64,000 nt of DNA from Ruegeria atlantica (lineage in GTDB: Bacteria; Pseudomonadota; Alphaproteobacteria; Rhodobacterales; Rhodobacteraceae): assembly GCF_013033965.1 (NCBI RefSeq), contig NZ_WQFE01000001.1, positions 248,001 through 312,000 of the forward strand, in the 5' to 3' direction. Made by a program: the position numbers and the translations under genes. Position 1 is the first letter of the stretch; every line of letters begins with the position of its first letter. This document shows, in pieces, positions 54,652-63,271 of this stretch. The notes beneath the pieces were generated by a model that was not told the origin of the DNA, ran no database searches, and worked only from the letters and a program-made list of their open reading frames with translations.

Positions 54652-55287
54652 ATGACCGAATGGACTATTAAGGGTGAAGAACTGGCCAATTGTAACTGCA
54701 ACTTCGGTTGCCCCTGCCAGTTCAGCGTACTTCCGACACATGGCAATTGCGAGGCCATCGTCGTGTTTGACATTGAAAGCGGCCACTATGGGGACACTGA
54801 TCTGGCGGGTGTAAGGGCCGCGGGCGCGTACTATTGGCCAGGCCCAATCCATGAGGGCAACGGTCAGATGCAACTGATCATAGATGAAAGTGCCAGCGCC
54901 GATCAGCGCGCGGCCTTGCAAGCCATCATGACCGGTGAAGATACGGATGAAATGGCAACGATGTGGTACGTCTACAGCGCCATGGCCCCGACCAAGCACG
55001 AAACGCTTTTCGTTCCGATCGATCTGAAATGGGATCGCGACGAACGCACGGGTTTCGCCAAGGCGGCAGGCATCTTCGATGTCGAGGTCAGCCCGATTCC
55101 GCATATCGTCTCGGGCGCGGCGCACCGGGCTTCGATCCAGCTGCCAAACGGGTTTGAATACCGTCACGCCGAGGCTGCCTCGGGCTCTGCCAAGACACAT
55201 GGCGGTGAAATAAGCCTGACCTTCGACGCAACGCACGCTCATCTGGCCCACCTGAACATTTCAGGCCACGGTGTGCTGGGTGCCTGA
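54652..55287 (+). CDS. DUF1326-domain protein
   Basis: 211 residues from ATG 54652 (GGGGG upstream). A cysteine cluster CNCNFGCPC at residues 14-22 (Cys14, 16, 20, 22) looks like a metal or thiol site; further conserved stretches are PIHEGNGQMQLIIDE and PIPHIVSGAAHRASIQLPNGFEYRHAE. No signal peptide. DUF1326 proteins commonly stand beside DUF2182 membrane proteins, as here, 13 bases upstream of the next start. Function unknown. Confidence 0.9.
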   Translation: MTEWTIKGEELANCNCNFGCPCQFSVLPTHGNCEAIVVFDIESGHYGDTDLAGVRAAGAYYWPGPIHEGNGQMQLIIDESASADQRAALQAIMTGEDTDEMATMWYVYSAMAPTKHETLFVPIDLKWDRDERTGFAKAAGIFDVEVSPIPHIVSGAAHRASIQLPNGFEYRHAEAASGSAKTHGGEISLTFDATHAHLAHLNISGHGVLGA

Positions 55288-55300
55288 TCAGAGGAATATC

Positions 55301-56143
55301 ATGACATCCCATCCCACCCCGCCCCGCATTGGCGCGGTGGAGCGGCTTATGCGGCGTGAACGGGTTATCGTGCTGTCTGGCGTTTCACTGATTGTCCTGA
55401 TTTCGGCCTGGTACACCATCGCCGGGGTCGGGATGAACATGACGGCAGCCGAAATGACCAGAATGGCGGGTCCGATCGGAGAGCCCATGCAAATGGGCGC
55501 AACGCCCCTTTGGGACCTGCAATACGCAATTCTGATCTTTCTAATGTGGTGGGTCATGATGATCGCGATGATGACCCCCAGCGCCGCACCCGCGGTTTTG
55601 TTATACACGGCGATTAAGCGTGCCGGCCCTGAAAAAGACAAGGCGGCACGGTTCAGCTTTTGTTTTCTGGCGGGTTATCTGACCGCCTGGGCATTTTTCA
55701 GCCTCGTCGCGACGGGTTTGCAGTGGGGGCTGGAAGGCATCGGCCTGTCAGACGGTCCGATGATGACGATCCAGTCCAAAGCGTTTGCTGGCACCGTCCT
55801 GATCGCGGCGGGTGCTTATCAGCTGTCCGACCTTAAGACCGCCTGCCTGCGGCATTGTCAAAGCCCTGCCCGGTTCATTGCCGATCATCACCGACCCGGA
55901 ACGTTTGGCGCGTTCCGAACCGGCGCGCTGCATGGGCTGTACTGCCTTGGCTGTTGCTGGGCCTTGATGGCGCTGCTGTTCGTCGGCGGGATCATGAATC
56001 TGTACTGGATTGCGGGAATTGCCATCTACGTGGCTTTGGAAAAGCTGCTTCCGGGTGCGCGCTGGTTACCAGCTCTGACCGGGTTCGTATTGATCGCGGC
56101 GGGAACTTGGATCGTCTTGGATGGTGTTCTCGGCAACTTTTAA
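55301..56143 (+). CDS. DUF2182 predicted metal-binding membrane protein
   Basis: 280 residues from ATG 55301 (AGAGGA upstream). Six to seven hydrophobic segments. Conserved features: a Met-rich helix WWVMMIAMMTPSAAP (83-97), the loop SDLKTACLRHCQSP with Cys182 and Cys186, and YCLGCCW with Cys215, 218, 219, followed by ALMALLFVGGIMNL. Met and Cys patterns suggest binding of a soft metal in the inner membrane. Role unknown; partner of DUF1326. Confidence 0.9.
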   Translation: MTSHPTPPRIGAVERLMRRERVIVLSGVSLIVLISAWYTIAGVGMNMTAAEMTRMAGPIGEPMQMGATPLWDLQYAILIFLMWWVMMIAMMTPSAAPAVLLYTAIKRAGPEKDKAARFSFCFLAGYLTAWAFFSLVATGLQWGLEGIGLSDGPMMTIQSKAFAGTVLIAAGAYQLSDLKTACLRHCQSPARFIADHHRPGTFGAFRTGALHGLYCLGCCWALMALLFVGGIMNLYWIAGIAIYVALEKLLPGARWLPALTGFVLIAAGTWIVLDGVLGNF

Positions 56144-56211
56144 CTCGACATTTCAGGCCGTGGAACCGGTCAATTTCAACGTTCCGAACCATTGCAGCAA
56201 GGAGAAGACAC

Positions 56212-56544
56212 ATGCCTATTTTCATCACCTATGCGTCCTATTCGCAGGATGGCGTCAAAGGAATGCTGAAGAAACCGGCGGACCGCACAGCGGCAGTCAG
56301 GGCTCTTTTGAAAAAAGTCGGCGGCAAGTTATTGGCGTTTTACATGACCACCGGCGACAATGACGTGGTGGTTATCAGTGAAGTTCCTGATGGCACTGAT
56401 GCCGTGGCAATTGGAATGGCCGTTGCCGCCTCGGGTGCTGTGTCAAATGTTGAAACGGTACGCGCCTGGAAGGCGAAGGACTTTGCCGCCATAACCAAGA
56501 AGGCCGCCAAGCTAACCGGAGCATACACACCGCCCGGAAAATGA
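56212..56544 (+). CDS. GYD-domain protein
   Basis: 110 residues with AAGGAG upstream. The GYD domain is complete: FITYASYSQDGVKGMLKKPADRTAAVRALLKKVGGKLLAFYMTTGDNDVVVISEVPD. These dimeric ferredoxin-like alpha/beta proteins are of unknown function. Third gene of a probable operon with DUF1326 and DUF2182, 68 bases after the latter. Confidence 0.88.
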   Translation: MPIFITYASYSQDGVKGMLKKPADRTAAVRALLKKVGGKLLAFYMTTGDNDVVVISEVPDGTDAVAIGMAVAASGAVSNVETVRAWKAKDFAAITKKAAKLTGAYTPPGK

Positions 56545-56554
56545 CCGCAGTTAT

Positions 56555-56953
56555 GCGCGGAGGACCTGTAAGCCGGATCTTGTTCCGGGGTTGCCCCCTT
56601 CGATGACCATTCCTCTAGGCCGTGCATTGCTGCACGGCTCAAGCTGCCAACCCGGTCCCTCTCGGCCAAGACGCGCTTAGCGGCGGTATCGGCTGACGCC
56701 GACCGGCCCGCGCGGGGACCCTATTTGGCATTGCTCCCGGTGGGGCTTGCCGTGCCACCCCTGTTGCCAGGGGCGCGGTGGGCTCTTACCCCACCGTTTC
56801 ACCCTTACCCTTGACCGAAGTCTTGGGCGGTCTGATTTCTGTGGCGCTTTCCGTCGGGTTTCCCCGCCCGGGCGTTACCCGGCACCGTTGCCTTGTGGAG
56901 TCCGGACTTTCCTCTCGGGCTGACGCCCCAGCGGCCATCCGGCCCTCCGCGCA
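56555..56953 (-). ncRNA. rnpB: RNase P RNA (class A)
   Basis: Catalytic RNA that matures tRNA 5' ends. On the minus strand the conserved 5' region GAGGAAAGTCCGGACTCC lies near 56905, the universal core AGGGTGAAACGGTGGGGTAAGAG... near 56790-56810, and the 3' region ends AAGATCCGGCTTACAGGTCC followed by the P1 partner. P1 pairs GCGCGGAGG at the 5' end with CCTCCGCGC at the 3' end (56555-56565). Length about 400 nt. End positions are estimated from P1. Confidence 0.96.
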
Positions 56954-56958
56954 CGGGG

Positions 56959-56987
56959 TGGGTATGCCCTGTGCCCAGCCGCGTCAA
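56959..56987 (-). promoter_or_regulatory. rnpB promoter
   Basis: On the minus strand TTGACG (56982-56987) and TACCCA (56959-56964) are separated by 17 bases and end about six bases before the predicted rnpB 5' end, as a housekeeping sigma-70 promoter should. Confidence 0.75.
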
Positions 56988-57020
56988 GGGTGGAGGGCGC
57001 ATCAAGGGGCCAGCCCCTTC

Positions 57021-57068
57021 TTGGCCTGCGGCCAATTCAACCCCGAGATACTTTTGGCCAGATGAAGA
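57021..57068 (+). repeat. Intergenic hairpin-plus-tail repeat, copy 2
   Basis: TTGGCC-tgc-GGCCAA (57021-57035) followed by GAGATACTTTTGG and CAGATGAAGAG. Same layout as 26963-26997. It lies between the amidase 3' end and the rnpB promoter. Confidence 0.5.
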
Positions 57069-57073
57069 GCGGA

Positions 57074-57751
57074 TCAGGTTTGTGTGATCAAGGGTTCGAA
57101 ATCGGCCTGCTGCAACGGGCCTGCGCCCCAAGGGCGATATCGCAAACGGACAGCGCTCAGCAAGGTTTCGTCGTCTATATCCGCGCTGAAACCGGCTGCT
57201 TGAGCAAGGGTTCGAAACCGGGCCTGTGAGGCATTTTGTTGGCTACCTCCACATCCGCGTGGTGCGGCCAGCGCGTTGCGCTCCAGCCGCAACCAGTCAA
57301 ATCGTGGTCCCGGATCGAATTTGCGCCCGGGTGCCATGTCGGAATGGCCAATAACGCCGTTTGGCCGAATGGCCCAACGACGCATTACCTGGCGTAGCAA
57401 CTGCTCCAACTGATGCATTTGCAGATCCGAGAACGGATGTTTCCCGGTATTGTCCAGCTCGATGCCAATGGAACGGGAGTTGATGTCGTTCTGACCGTGC
57501 CACTCTCCGGCCCCTGCATGCCAGGCGCGGTCTTCTTCCCGCACCATTTGCCAGAGGGTTCCGTCGCCCCCAATCAGATAATGGGCCGAGACCTCGTGGA
57601 CGGGATCGCATAGCCTGTCCAGCGCCTCTTGCGCGCCGTTCATTGCCGTATAGTGCAATACGATCAGGGAGGGCTTCAGCCCGTCCCTGCGCGGCCCGAA
57701 GTTGGGAGAAGGGTGCCAGATCGGCGCCTGTGGGTCAGTTATTGACGGCAC
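57074..57751 (-). CDS. N-acetylmuramoyl-L-alanine amidase (AmpD-like)
   Basis: About 225 residues if the GTG at 57751 is the start. Amidase_2 domain: zinc ligand His in IVLHYTAMNG, SAHYLIGGDGTLWQMV, AWHAGAG, SIGIELDN, and the other ligands in GHSDMAPGRKFDPGP. It cleaves the amide bond between muramic acid and the peptide during cell-wall recycling or turnover. No signal peptide with this start. GTG 57763 or ATG 57784 are alternatives; all overlap the excalibur gene end by 17-50 bases. Confidence 0.9.
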   Translation of the reverse strand: MPSITDPQAPIWHPSPNFGPRRDGLKPSLIVLHYTAMNGAQEALDRLCDPVHEVSAHYLIGGDGTLWQMVREEDRAWHAGAGEWHGQNDINSRSIGIELDNTGKHPFSDLQMHQLEQLLRQVMRRWAIRPNGVIGHSDMAPGRKFDPGPRFDWLRLERNALAAPRGCGGSQQNASQARFRTLAQAAGFSADIDDETLLSAVRLRYRPWGAGPLQQADFEPLITQT

Positions 57752-58433
57752 TGCGGAATGCACTGGGATCCCAGCCACAGGCATATCCATCCCCGTCCGG
57801 GTCCAACCCGTTGCGGTCACGCTGCGGGCCGCCATTGGCCAGAAACTCGATCTGAGCCTGGTCGGGCGACGGGTACTTGGCGCAGTTCCGCTGGGCCTTG
57901 GCCTCGAGGTTAAAGCCAGCGCGGCTGTAAAGCTGTGTGCCAACGGGGTTCGAGGTGCTCAGGGCATATTGCACAATATTTGGCTGTCCGTCCGATCCGC
58001 GCTGCGGAACGGCGGTCGGAGCGACAACCTCATAGGTCTGGCGGTTCTGTTGGATCAGAGCTGCGTCAGATTCGATCGTGCGGCGGCCTGAAACAGCCGC
58101 AAAATCCTGTTCATCCGAAATCGCATTATTGCCACTTGCGGACAAGGGAGCTTGCGTCAGCGTGCTTTGTCCAGATGTGTTGGCCAGTGCAGCCGCCGTT
58201 GCCGACGCGATATCAGCGTTATCCCCGGTCGGTGCGCTGCCAGGTGCGCCAAGTTGCTGTTCCGACACGTCGACGGGACCGACCAACGGATTTCCGGTGT
58301 AGCCCTGCCCGGCCAGCGCTGCCTCGCGCTGCGCCTGATATTGAGACGTGTTAAATCCTGTACCCTGGACCGGGGCCACCGTGTTGCAGGCGGCCACAAG
58401 CCCGATTGCGGGAATCAGAAGCGTAAAGCGCAT
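57735..58433 (-). CDS. Excalibur-domain lipoprotein
   Basis: 232 residues. Lipobox VAAC (Cys16), then a low-complexity Gln/Ala/Thr-rich linker, and a C-terminal excalibur motif of about 45 residues: CAKYPSPDQAQ ... DRNGLDPDGDGYACGWDP, with two cysteines and an Asp-rich calcium loop. Located at the outer membrane or in the periplasm. GGAG precedes the start. The overlap with the amidase gene suggests a shared cell-envelope role. Confidence 0.88.
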   Translation of the reverse strand: MRFTLLIPAIGLVAACNTVAPVQGTGFNTSQYQAQREAALAGQGYTGNPLVGPVDVSEQQLGAPGSAPTGDNADIASATAAALANTSGQSTLTQAPLSASGNNAISDEQDFAAVSGRRTIESDAALIQQNRQTYEVVAPTAVPQRGSDGQPNIVQYALSTSNPVGTQLYSRAGFNLEAKAQRNCAKYPSPDQAQIEFLANGGPQRDRNGLDPDGDGYACGWDPSAFRSAVNN

Positions 58434-58473
58434 TCAGCTGCTCCGTCTTAGCTGGTCTTGCCTGATCCGAGGA

Positions 58474-59961
58474 TTACCACCATTTGCCCGGTTTGGCCAC
58501 AAATCCAGCGGCGCTTTCCAACGCATAGGCTGTGTTCAGCAGATCGCCTTCTTCCCACGGACGGCCAATCAATTGCAGTCCCAGCGGCAATCCTTGTTGG
58601 TCCAGACCTGCGGGAACCGAGATACCCGGCAAGCCTGCAAGGTTCACGGTCACGGTGAAGACGTCGTTGAGGTACATCTGCACCGGGTCCGCCTCAGTCA
58701 TTTCACCCAGACCGAACGACGCCGACGGGGTTGCCGGTGTCAGGATTGCGTCGATCCCTGCGGCGAAGACATCTTCGAAGTCTTTCTTGATCAGGGTCCG
58801 CACCTTGCGAGCACGGTTATAGTAGGCATCGTAGAACCCTGCCGACAGCACGTAGGTACCGATCATCACCCGACGCTGTACTTCGTGGCCGAAACCTTCG
58901 GCGCGGGTCTTTTCGTACATTTCGGTGATTCCATCACCCTGTGCCAGCTGCGCGCGGCGGCCATAGCGGACACCGTCATAACGTGCGAGGTTCGAAGACG
59001 CCTCAGCCGGTGCAATCACGTAATACGCAGGCAACGCGTATTTGGTGTGCGGCAGCGAGATATCAACGATCTCGGCACCCGCCGCTTTCAGCATCTCAGC
59101 ACCTTCAGCCCAGAGTTTTTCGATCTCGGCGGGCATACCGTCCATGCGGTATTCCTTGGGGATACCGATTTTCTTGCCCTTGATGTCGCCGGTCAGCATC
59201 GCCTCGAAATTCGGCACGGCCAGTTCAGTGCTGGTCGAATCCTTGGGGTCGTGGCCGCACATGGTCTCGAGCATAATTGCGGCGTCACGGACGTTTTTGG
59301 TCATTGGCCCGGCCTGATCCAGCGACGAGGCGAACGCGACGATGCCCCAGCGCGAGCAGCGGCCATAGGTCGGCTTGATGCCGGTGATGCCGGTGAAGGC
59401 GGCGGGCTGGCGGATCGAACCACCCGTGTCGGTGCCCGTTGCGGCCAGACAAAGGTCAGCCGCGACGGCCGAGGCCGACCCACCGGACGAGCCTCCGGGT
59501 GTCAGCTGCGCGTCGTCGTTGCCGCGGCGCCACGGGCTAACCGCGTTGCCATAAACGGATGTTTCGTTGGACGAGCCCATCGCGAATTCGTCCATGTTCA
59601 GCTTGCCCAGCATCACAGCACCGGCATCGGCCAGTTGTTGCGACACAGTGGATTCGTATTCTGGCTTGAAGCCTTCGAGGATTTTAGAAGCCGCTTGCGA
59701 GGGAACTCCCTTGGTGCAGAACAGATCCTTGATGCCGATCGGCAGACCGCACATCGACGGTGCATCGCCGGTCTTGATCCGCTCATCCGCCGCCTTGGCA
59801 CGCTCTAACGCAATCTCGGGCGTTTTGTGAACAAAAGCGTTCAGCGCATCTGCTTCGTCGATCGCTTTCAGGCAGGATTCGGTCAGCTCGACAGAGGTTA
59901 CGTCACCGGCACGCAGTGCGTCACGCGCATCGGCCAGGCCCAGTTTGTTCAGATCGCTCAT
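58474..59961 (-). CDS. gatA: Asp/Glu-tRNA amidotransferase subunit A
   Basis: 495 residues, amidase-signature enzyme. Catalytic Lys in LPIGIKDLF, the Gly/Ser-rich signature [15 protein letters not shown] with the cis-Ser, and the nucleophile Ser in [12 protein letters not shown]. GatCAB makes Gln-tRNA-Gln and Asn-tRNA-Asn from mischarged Glu/Asp-tRNA. GGAG precedes the start. gatC lies three bases upstream; gatB is not in the window. Confidence 0.97.
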   Translation of the reverse strand: MSDLNKLGLADARDALRAGDVTSVELTESCLKAIDEADALNAFVHKTPEIALERAKAADERIKTGDAPSMCGLPIGIKDLFCTKGVPSQAASKILEGFKPEYESTVSQQLADAGAVMLGKLNMDEFAMGSSNETSVYGNAVSPWRRGNDDAQLTPGGSSGGSASAVAADLCLAATGTDTGGSIRQPAAFTGITGIKPTYGRCSRWGIVAFASSLDQAGPMTKNVRDAAIMLETMCGHDPKDSTSTELAVPNFEAMLTGDIKGKKIGIPKEYRMDGMPAEIEKLWAEGAEMLKAAGAEIVDISLPHTKYALPAYYVIAPAEASSNLARYDGVRYGRRAQLAQGDGITEMYEKTRAEGFGHEVQRRVMIGTYVLSAGFYDAYYNRARKVRTLIKKDFEDVFAAGIDAILTPATPSASFGLGEMTEADPVQMYLNDVFTVTVNLAGLPGISVPAGLDQQGLPLGLQLIGRPWEEGDLLNTAYALESAAGFVAKPGKWW

Positions 59962-59964
59962 GTC

Positions 59965-60252
59965 TTACTCCACAACTTTGGGAACAGCGAAGAACCCTTC
60001 GCGCGCATCGGGGGCATTGGCCAGAACCTTGTCCTGCTGGTTCCCGTCAGTGACCACATCCTCGCGGCGTTTCAGACGCATCGGCTCGACCGAGACCATC
60101 GGCTCGACACCTTCGACATCCACTTCGTTCAGTTGTTCGATGAACCCAAGGATGGTGTTGAATTCAGATGCCAGCGCAGGCAGCGCGTCATCCTCGACCT
60201 TGATCCGGGCCAGTTTGGCCACCTTGGCGGCGTTGCTTTGGTCAATCGACAT
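59965..60252 (-). CDS. gatC: Asp/Glu-tRNA amidotransferase subunit C
   Basis: 95 residues, full family length. MSIDQSNAAKVAKLARIKVEDDAL, EFNTILGFIEQLNEVDVEGVEP and the C-terminal LANAPDAREGFFAVPKV are the conserved features. It stabilises GatA on GatB. GAGGA precedes the start; first gene of gatC-gatA. Confidence 0.96.
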   Translation of the reverse strand: MSIDQSNAAKVAKLARIKVEDDALPALASEFNTILGFIEQLNEVDVEGVEPMVSVEPMRLKRREDVVTDGNQQDKVLANAPDAREGFFAVPKVVE

Positions 60253-60399
60253 CGGATATCCTCATATGCGTTAGGGGGCATTTACCTGTCTGGTCGCCGG
60301 GTCGCAAGACCACCGAGGCCCTGATCCATCCTTGGATCTGTCGTAAAGGCCCATATTTCCGACAAGACCATTCATTCCTGCATACCCCCTATATAAAAA

Positions 60400-60449
60400 T
60401 GAACTAAATAGTTCACTTCGCCTCTTGAAATACTAAACTGAACTGTTCA
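60400..60449. promoter_or_regulatory. Tandem operator-like dyads before the small secreted peptide
   Basis: TGAACTA-aa-TAGTTCA (60400-60415) is a perfect 16-base palindrome. TGAAC-t-GTTCA (60439-60449) is a perfect 11-base palindrome sharing the TGAAC/GTTCA arms, with centres 36-37 bases apart. They are 40-90 bases upstream of the gene start. A dimeric repressor such as a TetR member is plausible; none is encoded nearby. Confidence 0.6.
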
Positions 60450-60488
60450 TTTCATATGTTACGGCACAGCCTTATTAGGAGAAAAACG

Positions 60489-60653
60489 ATGAAAACGTTC
60501 ATGACTGCCTTTGTATTGGCCACGACAGTTCTTGCAGCGCAAGCTCAGGCGGGCGCATATGGCCCAAGCATGGACACCCTGACCCGCAACCTGATTTTCC
60601 CCGATCAGGTATCGGAACCTGTCACCAAAGATCAGACTAAGCCGGGCAAGTAA
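60489..60653 (+). CDS. Small secreted peptide, 54 aa
   Basis: Signal peptide MKTFMTAFVLATTVLAAQAQA of about 21 residues, then a 33-residue mature part (AYGPSMDTLTRN ... EPVTKDQTKPGK). AGGAG lies before the ATG at 60489; an earlier in-frame start is not supported. No family recognised. The two operator-like palindromes upstream and the hairpin downstream make it a single-gene transcript. Periplasmic, function unknown. Confidence 0.65.
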   Translation: MKTFMTAFVLATTVLAAQAQAGAYGPSMDTLTRNLIFPDQVSEPVTKDQTKPGK

Positions 60654-60665
60654 CCCCCCAACCGC

Positions 60666-60698
60666 AAAACCGGGTCGGGTCCAAATACCCCGACCCGG
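60666..60698. terminator. Strong hairpin after the small peptide gene
   Basis: CCGGGTCGGG-tccaaatac-CCCGACCCGG is a perfect 10-bp stem. The plus side lacks a T-run; on the minus strand it is followed by TTTT. Position after the stop at 60653 suggests it ends that transcript. Confidence 0.55.
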
Positions 60699-60794
60699 CA
60701 ATTGCGTGCTGCGCCCGACGTCGCAAACCGTTACGATGGCACGAAATAACCCGCCGGACCGCACTGCAGGTCCGGCAAGCCAACGGAGCGGAAG

Positions 60795-61358
60795 ATGAAC
60801 ACGCGCAAGCAAGCTGTTCTGGACGCAATTGATGCGGCCAATTCACATGACCCCAACCTGGAAGACGGCCAGCCGGCCGAATTGCTTTATGGGCAGCGCA
60901 TGAGCGCCGAGTTGGACAGGTTATTCCCAGATGCGTCCGACCCGTTGCAGATAGCCGCACGGGGGCAGCATGTGGAGCGGTGGAAGCTCTCGCGCAGCGA
61001 ATATCCAGAAGGTCGCGCTGGATACCTGGCCTGGCGCAAAGCGCAAGGCGTTCACCATGCCCAGGTCGTGATGGCACTTATGGAACAGAACGGCTACTCG
61101 ACAGAGAACACCGAAGCCGCCGGACGGATGCTTCGCAAACAAGGCATCAAGCGTGATGACGAGGTGCAGGCGCTGGAGGATGTTATCTGTTTCGTCTTCC
61201 TCAAATGGTATTTTGCACCGTTCGCCGAAAAGCACTCGGCCGAGAAAATCCAAAGCATTGTCGAAAAAACCGCGCGCAAAATGTCGGCCGACGGTCGCGC
61301 GCGTGTCTTGACCGAATTTGACCTGCCCGACGAGCTTGCCGCGGCGTTTCAGCCCTAA
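60795..61358 (+). CDS. DUF4202-family protein
   Basis: 187 residues. Conserved features of DUF4202: residues about 10-35 (AIDAANSHDPN ... PAELLYGQRMS), ARGQHVERWKLSRSEYPEGRAGYLAWRK and CFVFLKWYFAPFAEKH. Soluble, His- and Glu-rich; resembles HD-like helical proteins but no function is known. GGAG precedes the start. Stop interlocks with that of the ceramidase gene (61355-61358). Confidence 0.85.
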   Translation: MNTRKQAVLDAIDAANSHDPNLEDGQPAELLYGQRMSAELDRLFPDASDPLQIAARGQHVERWKLSRSEYPEGRAGYLAWRKAQGVHHAQVVMALMEQNGYSTENTEAAGRMLRKQGIKRDDEVQALEDVICFVFLKWYFAPFAEKHSAEKIQSIVEKTARKMSADGRARVLTEFDLPDELAAAFQP

Positions 61359-62005
61359 GCCGCGCGGGTCAGGTGCCTGCGATACACTTCGATCATCCAG
61401 CCCAGCAATATGGCGTTCAGGATGTGCCACATGAAATGCGTGCCCAATGGGATCTGCCCACATGTGGGTTCGTCCAGCGCACGGAAGGTGATCGAGGCGA
61501 TCAGGATCACTGCCCCGATGGCCAGACCACGGGCAGTGTCCGGTACGCGGTGGCGTAACAAGAATGCATAGATCAGGATCAGAAGCGGCACCGGGGCATA
61601 AGACGCCGATCCCCCCAATCCCGGCACAAACTGGAACAGGGGCACCGTCGCTGCGGCGTAGGGGATGAACAGTGCCGTCACGACCCCAGCCACGAGCGAT
61701 CGCATATGCCAAACGTCCCGGTTGATCGCGAAGATATAGACCAGAATGTATAGCAGAATCGGCAGCACATCCGCCAAAGCCGCCCAGACCTGCGCGTGGG
61801 TATGGAACAAGTAACTACCAATTCCGATGGCGACCAGAATGACCACCAATAGCATCGCCAACGGCATCCCCTGCCCGCGAACACGTCGCCACATGACGAA
61901 TGCAGCAATCAGAAACGCAGCGTTCGTCACCGCGTTTACCGGCTCCGCCCAATAGGCGGGCGACACGCGCTCGCAATAACCATCTATTTCCTGCAACCAA
62001 TCCAT
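61355..62005 (-). CDS. Ceramidase-domain membrane protein
   Basis: 216 residues, seven hydrophobic segments. It belongs to the CREST/alkaline-ceramidase group: EPVNAVTNAAFLIAAF near TM1, GIGSYLFHTHAQVWAALADVLPI (His and Asp ligands) and the C-terminal GTHFMWHILNAILLGWMIEV with two His. These residues would bind zinc in the membrane. Substrate in bacteria unknown; could be a sphingolipid-like or other amide. Weak ribosome-binding site. Confidence 0.83.
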   Translation of the reverse strand: MDWLQEIDGYCERVSPAYWAEPVNAVTNAAFLIAAFVMWRRVRGQGMPLAMLLVVILVAIGIGSYLFHTHAQVWAALADVLPILLYILVYIFAINRDVWHMRSLVAGVVTALFIPYAAATVPLFQFVPGLGGSASYAPVPLLILIYAFLLRHRVPDTARGLAIGAVILIASITFRALDEPTCGQIPLGTHFMWHILNAILLGWMIEVYRRHLTRAA

Positions 62006-62065
62006 GAACTTTTACATAGCCGATGCTAAGTTGATGCCAACAGTTTGTGTTGGGAGGATGAATTC

Positions 62066-62758
62066 ATGGACATCATTTGGCTTGGCCACGGTAGTTTCCG
62101 CATCGAAACCGGCGGACAGGTTCTACTGATCGACCCCTGGCTGACCGGCAACCCTGTCTTGTCCGAGGACCAGCACGACCGCGCGCTGAATGGGGCGACA
62201 CATATTCTACTGACCCACACACATTTTGATCATGTCGCCGATGTCGTATCGCTGGCCAAGCACCTGAAGGTTCCCGTCGTAGGGCAATACGACCTGATGG
62301 GGTATTGGAGCGAGGCCGAAGGGTTGGAAACCATCGGATACAACAAGGGCGGGACTGTGAACCTGAACGGCGTAAAGGTCTCAATGGTGCCCGCCTCTCA
62401 CAGCTCGACTTTTTCGACCCCGGATGGGCTGCGCACCGGCGGTAGCGAGGTCGGGTTCATGATCGCCTCTGAAGGGCGCATGCTGTATGTCTCTGGCGAC
62501 ACAGATATCATGGCCGATATGGATTGGATGGGGGATTACTACAAACCCGACATAGGTATCCTTTCAGCAGGCGGCCATTTCACAATGGATATGAAGGGCG
62601 CGGCTTACGCGGCCAAGCGGTACTTTGACTTCAAAACCGTGATTCCCTGCCATTACAAGACCTTCCCGATCCTGGAACAGTCCGCGCAGGCGCTGACCGA
62701 CGGGTTACCGGGGGTGGATGTCATCGAACCCGAAGTGATGAAAGCCATCACCCTTTAG
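62066..62758 (+). CDS. UPF0173-type metal-dependent hydrolase
   Basis: 230 residues from ATG 62066 (GGGAGGA upstream). Metallo-beta-lactamase fold: IIWLGHGSFRIE, the THTHFDHVADV metal motif, SGDTDI and IPCHYKTFP. Cytosolic hydrolase of unknown substrate. Convergent with tadA, two bases apart. Confidence 0.92.
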   Translation: MDIIWLGHGSFRIETGGQVLLIDPWLTGNPVLSEDQHDRALNGATHILLTHTHFDHVADVVSLAKHLKVPVVGQYDLMGYWSEAEGLETIGYNKGGTVNLNGVKVSMVPASHSSTFSTPDGLRTGGSEVGFMIASEGRMLYVSGDTDIMADMDWMGDYYKPDIGILSAGGHFTMDMKGAAYAAKRYFDFKTVIPCHYKTFPILEQSAQALTDGLPGVDVIEPEVMKAITL

Positions 62759-62760
62759 GG

Positions 62761-63210
62761 TCAACGCCGCGCGGCGAAAAAGTCTTTCAGCAGGTCGGCG
62801 GCCTCTTGCCCTGCGATACCGTCGTAAACCTCTGGCACATGGTGCGCTTGTGTGTGGGTGAAAACCCGAGCGCCATGGGCTACCCCTCCGGATTTCGGGT
62901 CGGCGGCCCCGTAATAGATGCGCCGGATACGCGCGGCCGCCAGCGCCGCTGCGCACATGGCACAAGGCTCCAACGTCACATAGAGGTCGTGATCGGGCAA
63001 ACGCTCGGAACCCGCCGCTGCACAAGCAGCGCGCAGAGCCAGAATCTCGGCATGGGCGGTGGGGTCGTTTAACTCACGGGTGCGGTTGCCAGCAGAGGCC
63101 ACGATCACGCCATCGGGTCCGACAATAACAGCGCCCACAGGCACTTCGCCGCGCGATGCCGCAGCTCGCGCTTCAACCAACGCTTTATCCATATGCGATC
63201 TGAACACCAT
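62761..63210 (-). CDS. tadA: tRNA-specific adenosine deaminase
   Basis: 149 residues. Zinc-site motifs TAHAEILAL (His and catalytic Glu) and LEPCAMCAAAL (PCXXC). N-terminal VEARAAASRGEVPVGAVIV is typical for TadA. It converts A34 to inosine in tRNA-Arg. The ATG at 63192 (MDKALVEAR) is a possible alternative start six codons in. Confidence 0.93.
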   Translation of the reverse strand: MVFRSHMDKALVEARAAASRGEVPVGAVIVGPDGVIVASAGNRTRELNDPTAHAEILALRAACAAAGSERLPDHDLYVTLEPCAMCAAALAAARIRRIYYGAADPKSGGVAHGARVFTHTQAHHVPEVYDGIAGQEAADLLKDFFAARR

Positions 63211-63271
63211 GCCTCTGACTGCAACAGAAACCTGTCTTTCGCAAGCGGCTGGGATGCGCTATGGGCTGCGG

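Noticed and set aside
54046-55251. 401-codon open frame on the minus strand
   Set aside because: Crosses the TerB-like gene, an intergenic region and the DUF1326 gene; no domain and no start context.
57085-57235. Two GGTTCGAA-like strings that resemble a tRNA T-arm
   Set aside because: They lie in the amidase coding sequence, without acceptor or anticodon stems around them.
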